Source: UBA3263 sp964508865
GTDB taxonomy: Bacteria; Bacteroidota; Bacteroidia; Bacteroidales; Muribaculaceae
DNA length: 5,437 nucleotides
Assembly (NCBI GenBank): GCA_964508865.1
Contig: CAZDVP010000123.1
Coordinates: 1-5,437, forward strand
Reading direction: 5' to 3'
Positions within the stretch are counted from its first letter, which is position 1, and each line of letters begins with the position of its first letter. The translations under genes were made by a program, and so were the position numbers. The notes beneath the pieces were generated by a model. That model saw only the letters and a program-made list of their open reading frames with translations. It did not search any database and had not been told where the DNA came from. Shown here piece by piece: positions 1 to 5,437 of the stretch.

Positions 1-371
1 TTCTCTGCCACAAGCAGCGCGCCAAGGCCAACGTTGTTGAAAAAATGACCGTTATCGGCGACGTTAAGGACAAGAACGTTATCATTATCGACGACATGGT
101 CGACACCGCCGGCACCATGACCAAGGCAGCCGACCTGATGATGGAAAACGGCGCCAAGAGCGTGCGCGCCCTCTGCTCACACGCCATTATGAGCGACCCC
201 GCCAGCGAACGCGTTGACAAGTGCGCCCTGACCGAACTGATGTTCACCAACTCGATTCCGTTCACCAAGGATTGCAAAAAGGCTACCATTCTGAGCGTTG
301 CCCACCTCTTTGCCGACACTATCCGCAGGGTCCACAACAACGAATCTATTTCCAGCCAGTATATTATCTGA
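1..371 (+). CDS. prs: Ribose-phosphate pyrophosphokinase (PRPP synthetase), C-terminal part
   Basis: Partial gene cut by the left edge; the first full codon is at base 3 and 122 residues are visible before TGA at 369-371. The family makes 5-phosphoribosyl-1-diphosphate from ribose 5-phosphate and ATP in the cytoplasm, feeding purine, pyrimidine, NAD, histidine and tryptophan synthesis. The fragment begins with the family's CHKQRAKANVVEKM segment and continues with GDV and the PRPP-binding loop DDMVDTAGT (bases 90-116), the hallmark of type I phosphoribosyltransferase folds. It ends with the typical RRVHNNESISSQYII tail. Full-length bacterial enzymes are about 310-320 residues, so roughly 190 residues lie upstream. 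No frameshift or lost motif is seen in the visible part. The Met at base 45 is internal, not a start. The stop overlaps the next start (TGATG), suggesting co-translation with the downstream methyltransferase. Confidence 0.96.
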   Translation, partial: LCHKQRAKANVVEKMTVIGDVKDKNVIIIDDMVDTAGTMTKAADLMMENGAKSVRALCSHAIMSDPASERVDKCALTELMFTNSIPFTKDCKKATILSVAHLFADTIRRVHNNESISSQYII

Positions 372-1516
372 TGAAATCACGCTCCCGCAAGGATGATGCC
401 GCCGCGCGCATTCTCCGCGCAAAAGGCAATCCGGCGGAGCTCGACAAAATACTTCAGGATGAATGTCGCCGCCGAGCCAGCACAAAGCTCGCGGCGACAT
501 TGCTTTCGGCTCCCGCCTTCCGCTTCCCCACGGCGCTGAGCGCCGAGCAGGCTTCGGCCGACAGCGTGGCGGAGTTTCACGCTTCGCTGCTCAGTGGCGG
601 AGAAAAGGTTGTTGACCTGACCTGCGGACTCGGAATCGACGCGTTCCACCTGGCAAAGCGGGCAGACTCGGTCGTTTGTCTGGACCTTGATCAGACTGTT
701 GCGGCAGCAATTGAGCCGAATGCCGCGAGCCTCGGGCTCACCAACGTAGCGGCAGTCAACGCCGATTGCCGCCAATGGCTCGAACAGCAGCCGGAAGCCT
801 CGTTCGACGTTGCATTTATTGACCCGGCCCGGCGTGCCGCCGACGGCTCAAGACTTTACTCCCTGACCCAGTGTGCTCCGGATGTGTGCGAACTTCTTCC
901 GGCCATCAGGCGCGTTGCCAAAAGGCTGATTATCAAAGCGTCGCCAATGCTCGACGTTTCGCATTGCATCGGCGAGCTGCCCGGAGTTTGCGATGTTTAT
1001 GCAGTTGGCACACGCAACGAGTGTAAAGAACTACTGTTTGACCTACGTTTCGACCGGCTCGCCAAACCCGCCCGCATTCATGCCCACACGGTAGGGCAGG
1101 GGACCGTCAGCATTCCGGCCGAACCCAAGACGGCGCGTTATGCAACCGAGCTGATTCCGGGAGATACGTTGGGCGAGCCATGGCCGGCGGTTATGAAAAC
1201 TCAGCCGCGCGGCGTTCTCGACGGAGAGCAGCTACATCCGTCGACCTTCCTTTTCCGCAACCCGCCGACAGGTTTCCCCGGAAATATATATGAGGTTGCA
1301 AGAGTGGAGCCGTTTTCGTCGTCGAACCTGCGCAAACTGGCCAAGGAAAAGATTATGGCTTCGGTTGCAACGCGAAACTTTCCGCTGTCGGCCGACGAGC
1401 TGCGTAAGCGACTCAAAGCATCCGAAAACTCCGAAATGCGACTGATGGCCACAACGTTGAGTTCCGATAAACAAATACTCGTTTTTTTGCGTGCAATTCA
1501 CGAAAAAAATTCGTAA
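371..1516 (+). CDS. Class I SAM-dependent methyltransferase with C-terminal THUMP-like domain
   Basis: A 381-residue protein. The start at 371 is chosen because it overlaps the prs stop and because the 50 residues upstream in the same open frame are prs read out of frame. Order seen: a charged helical N-terminus (about 1-60); a Rossmann methyltransferase core with SAM-binding motif I VVDLTCGLGID (80-90), an acidic strand end VVCLDLDQ (101-108) and a motif IV-like FIDPARR (149-155); then KASP (189-192); then a region resembling the PG_1098 ferredoxin-like domain of Bacteroidetes homologues (about 205-290). The C-terminal THUMP-like domain (about 305-376) includes ATRNFPLSADELRKRLK and ends with ATTLSSDKQILVFLRA. 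THUMP domains in other proteins bind RNA, so an RNA substrate (tRNA or rRNA) is a reasonable inference, but neither substrate nor modified base can be read from the sequence. The motif IV DPARR differs from the NPPY/DPPY of N6-adenine and many N2-guanine enzymes. The gene looks intact. Its first half is GC-rich (42 of 60 bases at 541-600). Confidence 0.88.
   Translation: MKSRSRKDDAAARILRAKGNPAELDKILQDECRRRASTKLAATLLSAPAFRFPTALSAEQASADSVAEFHASLLSGGEKVVDLTCGLGIDAFHLAKRADSVVCLDLDQTVAAAIEPNAASLGLTNVAAVNADCRQWLEQQPEASFDVAFIDPARRAADGSRLYSLTQCAPDVCELLPAIRRVAKRLIIKASPMLDVSHCIGELPGVCDVYAVGTRNECKELLFDLRFDRLAKPARIHAHTVGQGTVSIPAEPKTARYATELIPGDTLGEPWPAVMKTQPRGVLDGEQLHPSTFLFRNPPTGFPGNIYEVARVEPFSSSNLRKLAKEKIMASVATRNFPLSADELRKRLKASENSEMRLMATTLSSDKQILVFLRAIHEKNS
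1482..1509. repeat. Imperfect inverted repeat at the end of the methyltransferase gene
   Basis: Seven T (1482-1488), a bulged G (1489) and CGTG (1490-1493) can pair across a CAATT loop (1494-1498) with CACG (1499-1502) and seven A (1503-1509). The stem is therefore 4 mixed pairs plus 7 A-T pairs. It lies inside the last codons of the methyltransferase and runs up to the promoter -7 element. It could be a weak attenuating or bidirectional termination structure, or simply AT-rich promoter DNA; the stem is too AT-rich to be called a firm intrinsic terminator. Confidence 0.4.
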
Positions 1517-1521
1517 ATTTG
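1486..1521 (+). promoter_or_regulatory. Bacteroidetes-type promoter for the SUI1-helicase pair
   Basis: TAAATTTG at 1514-1521 matches the Bacteroides primary sigma factor -7 consensus TAnnTTTG exactly. A TTTG at 1486-1489 could serve as the -33 element, but the gap of 24 bases is longer than the usual 19-21, so that half is weak. The -7 element includes the stop codon of the methyltransferase (1514-1516). Transcription would begin a few bases downstream of 1521, giving a leader of roughly 20 bases before the SUI1 start at 1548. The position, immediately ahead of a gene not overlapped with its upstream neighbour, supports the call. Confidence 0.6.
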
Positions 1522-1547
1522 CACGTAATTTTTTTCAAAAAACGACT
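1522..1547 (+). promoter_or_regulatory. AT-rich leader of the SUI1 gene without Shine-Dalgarno
   Basis: Between the -7 element and the start at 1548 lies a T7 run (1529-1535), one C and an A6 run (1537-1542), with A at positions -3 and -6 relative to the ATG. There is no AGGAGG-like sequence. This fits Bacteroidetes, which commonly initiate without Shine-Dalgarno pairing and favour A-rich leaders. Confidence 0.5.
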
Positions 1548-1874
1548 ATGGCTAACGACTGGCAAAACGCGTTGCAATCATTGCTGAGCAACGGCAATCT
1601 ACCCGAAGGCACCGAACCGGCGCCCCAGCAACCGTCAAAGCCCCGCCAGACCGGCAAACTGATTGTTGACATCGAACGCAAAGGCCGCGCCGGCAAAACT
1701 GCGACGATTATCAGCGGCTTTACTCTTCCTGACGAGGAAATAAAAAAGTTGGCCACCGAACTCAAAACAAAACTCGGCACAGGCGGCTCAGCGCGCGGAG
1801 GCGAAATTCTGATTCAAGGCGAACGCCGCGAAGCAGTTTGCAACCTGCTCAGGTCAATGGGCTATAAGGTATGA
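1548..1874 (+). CDS. SUI1/eIF1-like translation factor (YciH family)
   Basis: A 108-residue protein. The N-terminal third (1-36) is a low-complexity, proline- and glutamine-rich extension (EPAPQQPSKPRQ). The SUI1 domain covers about 37-106, with the basic loop ERKGRAGKTATIISGF (43-58), then LKTKLGTGGSARGGEILIQGE (72-92) and the closing helix VCNLLRSMGYKV. These match the family's GRxGK, GGSxR and IQG signatures. Eukaryotic and archaeal members act on the small ribosomal subunit in start-codon selection; bacterial YciH proteins are thought to affect initiation fidelity, but their role is much less settled. An earlier in-frame Met at 1491 would overlap the methyltransferase and precede the likely transcription start, so 1548 is preferred; it also gives the MANDWQ start usual for small Bacteroidetes homologues. 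The stop overlaps the next start as ATGA, implying translational coupling to the helicase. Confidence 0.92.
   Translation: MANDWQNALQSLLSNGNLPEGTEPAPQQPSKPRQTGKLIVDIERKGRAGKTATIISGFTLPDEEIKKLATELKTKLGTGGSARGGEILIQGERREAVCNLLRSMGYKV
1871..1874 (+). other. ATGA stop-start overlap (translational coupling)
   Basis: The helicase ATG (1871-1873) overlaps the SUI1 TGA stop (1872-1874). No Shine-Dalgarno sequence precedes it, so reinitiation by ribosomes finishing the SUI1 gene is the simplest way to translate the helicase. The overlap also fixes the helicase start, since its Walker A motif begins only 11 residues in, as is usual for the family. Confidence 0.8.
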
Positions 1875-4759
1875 CCAATGAGGGTAATCTGAACGTTTAC
1901 CGCGCTTCGGCCGGTTCGGGCAAGACCTTTCATCTTGCTCTGACCTACATTACCCTGCTATTAGGCTATAAAAGCGAATCCGGCCGCTATCTCCTGTTCA
2001 AGGCCGACGATATGCGCCGTCACCGCGAAATCCTCGCCATTACATTCACCAATAAGGCCACAGCCGAAATGCGGAGCCGAATTGTTGAAGAGCTGAACAC
2101 TCTTGCAAATCCGGCAAGCAAGAGCGCATATCTGCCGCATCTCAGGTCGCTGCTCGGCTACGATGCTTCAGACCCGACTCCCGACAACGATATCCGCCAA
2201 AGCGCGCGTCGCGCCCTCGATTCGATTCTGTTTGACCTCGGCGAAATCCAGATCAGCACCATTGACGCATTCTTTCAGCGGGTTCTCCGCTCGTTTGCCT
2301 ACGAAGCGGACCTTGCGGGAAACTATGAACTATCGCTTGAAGATAAGCAGATAACCGAGCAAGCTATCAATGAGTTGCTCGCACTCTCATGTGGCTATCG
2401 CTCAACTGTCAAGCCGAAGAATCTCAACCCCGACGTTCTGGCAAAACGAATTTCGAACCTGATAACGAACCAGGTTCTAAATGGCGAGGAATATAAAATT
2501 TTCAACTCCAAAAGCTCGCTCAGGTCCGAGCTCGTAAAATTCGTTAATGCCTTGTCGGGCGAAGACTATCAGACCAAAGGAGCTGATATTGAGGAATTTC
2601 TTGCCATTCCCGGCGCTATAGAAAACTTCGAAGAAGCGCTTAAACATAAACGCAGCGAGCTCTATACGCAGCTGCTCGAATTCATTACGCGCGTAAGGTC
2701 AAGCGCAATAAATGAATACCTGTCTTCAGCGCTCTCTAATGCCTTCAACCTCATTGAGCAGGGAAGGCTGCGCGACCTTTCGCGAGCCAATTTCAGCTAT
2801 TTCTCGCCTAATTATGCCACTCCGGAAAAACTGATTCTGGTCAAAGGAAAGAAGCAGTTCCCGGATGAATCAGTCCGGTTCTTCAATGACTTAGCATCTA
2901 TTTCAGAACCGTTCAGCCGGCTCTGCACAATAGAAACCATGTTGGCCAACATGAAGTATTACGGCCTGTTTCATGAGGTCCTGAAAGTGCGTCAGGCACT
3001 GAAGGTGCACCTCAACACCGTTATGCTCTCTGACACCAATACTCTGCTCAACAAGATTATAGGCGACGACACGACGCCATTCATCTATGAACGGATTGGC
3101 CGCCGGCTACAACATTTTCTGATTGACGAATTTCAGGACACCTCAAAACTGCAGTGGAAAAACCTAAAGCCACTGTTGGCTGAGAGCCTCTCGGAAAATC
3201 ATGAGAACCTGATTATCGGCGACGTTAAGCAATGTATCTACCGCTTCCGCAATTCTGACCCTCAACTTTTGGCAAATGAACTCGAAAAGACGGCTGATAT
3301 AAAGAATCACTTCAACCCGAAGTCGCTCGATTCAAACTGGCGCAGCTCCAAAACGGTCGTTGACTTCAATAACCTTCTTTTCAGCGAAGCAGGCCGGATA
3401 ATTGCATCGCAAGTCAATGATTCTAAGGCAGACGCGTATCTCAATGTGGCCCAAAAGGCAGAACAGTCTAACCTGCCCGGGTATGTGAATATAGCTCTGA
3501 ACATCAACGAAAAAACAGGTCCGACAGTCGACCCGATAACCAGAATGGTCGAGCACATTGCGCGCCAGCTTGCAAACGGCTTCACACCGGGCGACATAAC
3601 AGTGCTCGTCAGAACCAACAAAGAAGGCAAGACAATCGTTGGCGAACTGCTTGATGCAGTAAACTGCGGCAAACTGCCGGCATCGACCCAGGTTCTTTCA
3701 GACGAAGCGCTCTACGTCAGCTCGGCCAAGTCTGTTAAATGGCTCGTCGGCTGCATGCGCCAGATGCTTCAACCGGCTCCAAAACAAGAGGTTGCAGCGG
3801 GTAAACTTCCCCCGATGACCGACTATGACCTCGACTTCATCAACGAGCGCATCCTCATCAATGAACGGGATAACAACATCGACGACCCGGTTAGCGCCGC
3901 AATCAGCGAATTCAACAATCACCGCACCAACCGCCGGGAAACTGACACCAACGCCGCCGACAGACTCCGGCGAGCTTCCGGTCAATCGCTGTATGAAATC
4001 GTTCAGGCGCTGTTGAGCCAGATGCCGCTCCAGGAGCTACTGACAACCGAAGCACTCTATATCAATGCCTTTCAGGACCTGGTTATAGACTATTGCCGCG
4101 GCAAAGCTCCATCATTAAGCGGATTCCTCAAGCTTTGGGACGAAGAACTCGAAGCTAAAGCCGCAGTGGGGCTGGTTGAGGGAGTCAACGCCATCCGGGT
4201 AATGACTATTCATAAGTCAAAAGGCCTGGAATTCAAGTGTGTGCATCTCCCGCTCATCGGTGGAGCCCTCGACGAAGAAAAAACTACCCGCTGGTATGAC
4301 GTTTCCGAATTCCTCAACAGCCTCGAACTCGGAGTTGACGTTCCCCACTATTTCCCCTTGAACGCTCATTTCCGCAACACCGGCAGCATGCCCTACGAAC
4401 TCACGGCTTTTGCCGACCAGATAAAAGAGTATAAGGACGACCAGACTATTGACGAACTCAACAGCCTGTATGTCGCCTTTACGCGCGCCGAGCAGGAACT
4501 GATCGTAACGCTCAACTCGCGCTCAAAGAACCTTGACGTAATGACCGCCGCCGGCTTGCTCTGGCCGATTATTGAAGCTAACTATCCGCAGGCAGCTAAC
4601 GCCGACTGCATTGAAATCGGCAGCCCCACAACTCCTAAAACTAAAAACAAAGCAAAGAAACAGATAATAAACATTGACTCATATAAAATCCAAAACCGCG
4701 AAGATATGTGGCGCCACACCAAGGCCTCACAACTTAGCGACTCAGGCGAACTTCTTTAA
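1871..4759 (+). CDS. AddA/RecB-like UvrD-family DNA helicase, apparently without C-terminal nuclease domain
   Basis: A 962-residue superfamily 1A helicase. Motifs in order: Walker A ASAGSGKT (12-19), Ia AITFTNKATAEMRSR (56-70), Ib QISTIDAFFQRVLR (127-140), II Walker B LIDEFQDTS (417-425), III IIGDVKQCIYRFR (448-460), IV NWRSS (489-493), V VMTIHKSKGLEF (777-788) and VI LYVAFTRAEQELIV (866-879). The STIDAFFQRVLRSFA segment and the large insertion between Ib and II mark the RecB/AddA branch rather than UvrD, Rep or PcrA. Such enzymes unwind double-strand breaks for RecA-dependent repair, normally with an AddB- or RecC-type partner. AddA and RecB usually carry a C-terminal PD-(D/E)XK nuclease and run to about 1050-1200 residues. 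Here only 83 residues follow motif VI, ending in a Lys-rich linker (922-930) and a polar tail, with no GxxxH, GxxD or D-Y-K nuclease motifs. The ATPase motifs are all intact. The 1B insertion region is AT-richer than its neighbours (23 GC of 60 at 2461-2520). Co-expressed with the SUI1 gene; no partner subunit lies directly downstream. Confidence 0.9.
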   Translation: MTNEGNLNVYRASAGSGKTFHLALTYITLLLGYKSESGRYLLFKADDMRRHREILAITFTNKATAEMRSRIVEELNTLANPASKSAYLPHLRSLLGYDASDPTPDNDIRQSARRALDSILFDLGEIQISTIDAFFQRVLRSFAYEADLAGNYELSLEDKQITEQAINELLALSCGYRSTVKPKNLNPDVLAKRISNLITNQVLNGEEYKIFNSKSSLRSELVKFVNALSGEDYQTKGADIEEFLAIPGAIENFEEALKHKRSELYTQLLEFITRVRSSAINEYLSSALSNAFNLIEQGRLRDLSRANFSYFSPNYATPEKLILVKGKKQFPDESVRFFNDLASISEPFSRLCTIETMLANMKYYGLFHEVLKVRQALKVHLNTVMLSDTNTLLNKIIGDDTTPFIYERIGRRLQHFLIDEFQDTSKLQWKNLKPLLAESLSENHENLIIGDVKQCIYRFRNSDPQLLANELEKTADIKNHFNPKSLDSNWRSSKTVVDFNNLLFSEAGRIIASQVNDSKADAYLNVAQKAEQSNLPGYVNIALNINEKTGPTVDPITRMVEHIARQLANGFTPGDITVLVRTNKEGKTIVGELLDAVNCGKLPASTQVLSDEALYVSSAKSVKWLVGCMRQMLQPAPKQEVAAGKLPPMTDYDLDFINERILINERDNNIDDPVSAAISEFNNHRTNRRETDTNAADRLRRASGQSLYEIVQALLSQMPLQELLTTEALYINAFQDLVIDYCRGKAPSLSGFLKLWDEELEAKAAVGLVEGVNAIRVMTIHKSKGLEFKCVHLPLIGGALDEEKTTRWYDVSEFLNSLELGVDVPHYFPLNAHFRNTGSMPYELTAFADQIKEYKDDQTIDELNSLYVAFTRAEQELIVTLNSRSKNLDVMTAAGLLWPIIEANYPQAANADCIEIGSPTTPKTKNKAKKQIINIDSYKIQNREDMWRHTKASQLSDSGELL

Positions 4760-4803
4760 ACTCACAATAAACAACTAATCTTTTAACCAAAAATTCACCA
4801 CTC
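4760..4803 (+). promoter_or_regulatory. G-free spacer/leader before hppA
   Basis: This 44-base gap has no G on the + strand and 13 C, the rest being A and T. The G-free run extends from 4749 to 4805. A Shine-Dalgarno sequence is therefore impossible and the RNA leader should be nearly unstructured. No good TAnnTTTG element is seen; TAATCTTT at 4776-4783 is only a weak resemblance. No hairpin terminator for the helicase gene is visible. The hppA promoter may lie here or within the end of the helicase gene. Confidence 0.45.
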
Positions 4804-5437
4804 ATGGATATTCATCCTCTATTTTGGCTCGTCCCCGCAGCCTCAATTCTGGCTCTCCTTTTCGCGCTGTTCTTCTATCGTCAGATGAAGAAAGAGAGCG
4901 AAGGAACGCCGCTCATGGCAAAAATTGCCTCCCATGTGCGTCAAGGCGCCATGTCGTATCTGAAGCAGCAGTACAAAATCGTAAGCATCGTTTTTGTCTG
5001 CCTCGTGATTATTTTCGCAATCATGGCCTATGGCTTTAACCTTCAGAACAAATTCGTTCCCATAGCCTTCCTTACCGGCGGCTTCTTCAGCGGCCTCAGT
5101 GGCTTCCTCGGCATGAAGACCGCCACCTACGCTTCCGCCCGCACTGCCAACGCAGCCAATAAGTCGCTCAACGACGGTTTGCGAGTAGCCTTCCGCTCCG
5201 GCGCCGTTATGGGCCTGGTAGTTGTTGGCCTCGGTCTGCTCGACATCTCATTCTGGTATCTTCTTCTCGACTGGCTGGTTGATGAAGCAGGCGTAAGCAA
5301 ACTCACCGTAATCACCACCACCATGCTCACCTTCGGCATGGGCGCTTCAACCCAGGCCCTGTTTGCTCGTGTTGGCGGCGGCATCTACACCAAAGCTGCC
5401 GACGTTGGCGCTGACCTCGTTGGCAAGGTAGAAGCCG
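4804..5437 (+). CDS. hppA: Membrane-bound ion-translocating pyrophosphatase, N-terminal part
   Basis: Partial gene running off the right edge; 211 residues are visible of a family that is usually about 700-740 long. It couples hydrolysis of PPi to phosphate with export of Na+ or H+ across the inner membrane. The N-terminus MDIHPLFWLVP begins the first membrane helix (about 5-26). A cytoplasmic segment with ESEGTPLMAKIASHVRQGAM and YLKQQY follows, then helices at about 58-78, 85-104, 130-157 and 166-187. Family signatures are TGGFFSGLSGFLGMKTATYA (91-110), the SARTANAA segment, FGMGASTQALFARVGGGIYT (177-196) and the DX7KXE pyrophosphate-binding motif formed by D200, K208 and E210. Start at 4804 is the only in-frame ATG before the first helix and matches the family. 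Residues that decide Na+ versus H+ transport and K+ dependence lie beyond the window, so these cannot be called. No break is seen in the visible part. Confidence 0.96.
   Translation, partial: MDIHPLFWLVPAASILALLFALFFYRQMKKESEGTPLMAKIASHVRQGAMSYLKQQYKIVSIVFVCLVIIFAIMAYGFNLQNKFVPIAFLTGGFFSGLSGFLGMKTATYASARTANAANKSLNDGLRVAFRSGAVMGLVVVGLGLLDISFWYLLLDWLVDEAGVSKLTVITTTMLTFGMGASTQALFARVGGGIYTKAADVGADLVGKVEA

Noticed and set aside
221..370. Upstream extension of the methyltransferase reading frame to a Met at 221
   Set aside because: These 50 codons overlap the conserved C-terminus of prs out of frame and read as low-conservation sequence; the ATG at 371 overlapping the prs stop is far better.
177..775. 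Open frames on the minus strand at 177-500 and 377-775
   Set aside because: They are antisense to prs and the methyltransferase, both clearly coding, and their translations show no recognisable domain; GC-rich codon bias explains them.
1491..1547. Earlier Met for the SUI1 gene at 1491
   Set aside because: It lies inside the methyltransferase gene and upstream of the likely -7 element; the added residues are a Lys/Phe-rich reading of promoter DNA, while 1548 gives the usual N-terminus.
3307..4016. Minus-strand frames at 3307-3672 and 3698-3985 and a plus-strand frame at 3825-4016
   Set aside because: All lie inside the helicase gene in other frames, between intact helicase motifs, and show low-complexity or unrecognisable protein.
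4755..4783. Possible hppA promoter with TTTA at 4755-4758 and TAATCTTT at 4776-4783
   Set aside because: Both halves match the Bacteroides consensus poorly and the spacing is 17 bases, so it is not better than chance in AT-rich DNA.
4824..5384. Open frames at 4824-5039 (+) and 5127-5384 (-)
   Set aside because: Both overlap hppA out of frame; hppA has a continuous conserved frame across this whole stretch.
1..5437. Mobile element, defence island or CRISPR array
   Set aside because: No transposase, integrase, direct repeats with spacers or terminal inverted repeats are visible. The helicase belongs to the AddA/RecB repair branch with housekeeping neighbours, which does not suggest a defence system.

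Overview
The window looks like an ordinary chromosomal stretch of a member of the Bacteroidota, most likely order Bacteroidales. The evidence is the combination of genes (PRPP synthetase, a THUMP-like-domain methyltransferase typical of that phylum, a bacterial SUI1/eIF1-like protein, an AddA/RecB-like helicase and a membrane pyrophosphatase), the lack of Shine-Dalgarno sequences before any start, and an exact TAnnTTTG promoter element. The species cannot be fixed from the sequence. All five genes lie on the + strand and cover almost every base. No RNA gene, mobile element, CRISPR array or integration scar was seen.

Layout. Bases 1-371 hold the C-terminal end of prs (PRPP synthetase), cut by the left edge. 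Its stop overlaps the start of a class I SAM-dependent methyltransferase with a C-terminal THUMP-like domain (371-1516, 381 aa). A Bacteroidetes-type promoter lies across the end of that gene and drives a short AT-rich leader into a SUI1/YciH-family translation factor (1548-1874, 108 aa). This gene overlaps by ATGA with a 962-aa UvrD/RecB-superfamily helicase resembling AddA (1871-4759). A 44-base spacer without any G on the + strand leads to hppA, the membrane ion-pumping pyrophosphatase (4804 to the right edge, first 211 residues).

How the genes relate. prs and the methyltransferase look translationally coupled and probably form the end of one transcription unit. The SUI1 gene and the helicase form a second coupled pair with its own promoter. 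hppA is probably a separate unit. PRPP synthetase and the pyrophosphatase are loosely linked through pyrophosphate metabolism (PRPP-consuming reactions release PPi, which HppA hydrolyses to pump ions), but nothing in the sequence shows joint regulation.

No obviously new system is present. The points most worth a second look are the helicase, which ends soon after helicase motif VI without a recognisable AddA/RecB nuclease domain and has no AddB-like partner directly downstream; the substrate-unknown methyltransferase coupled to prs; and the G-free hppA leader.
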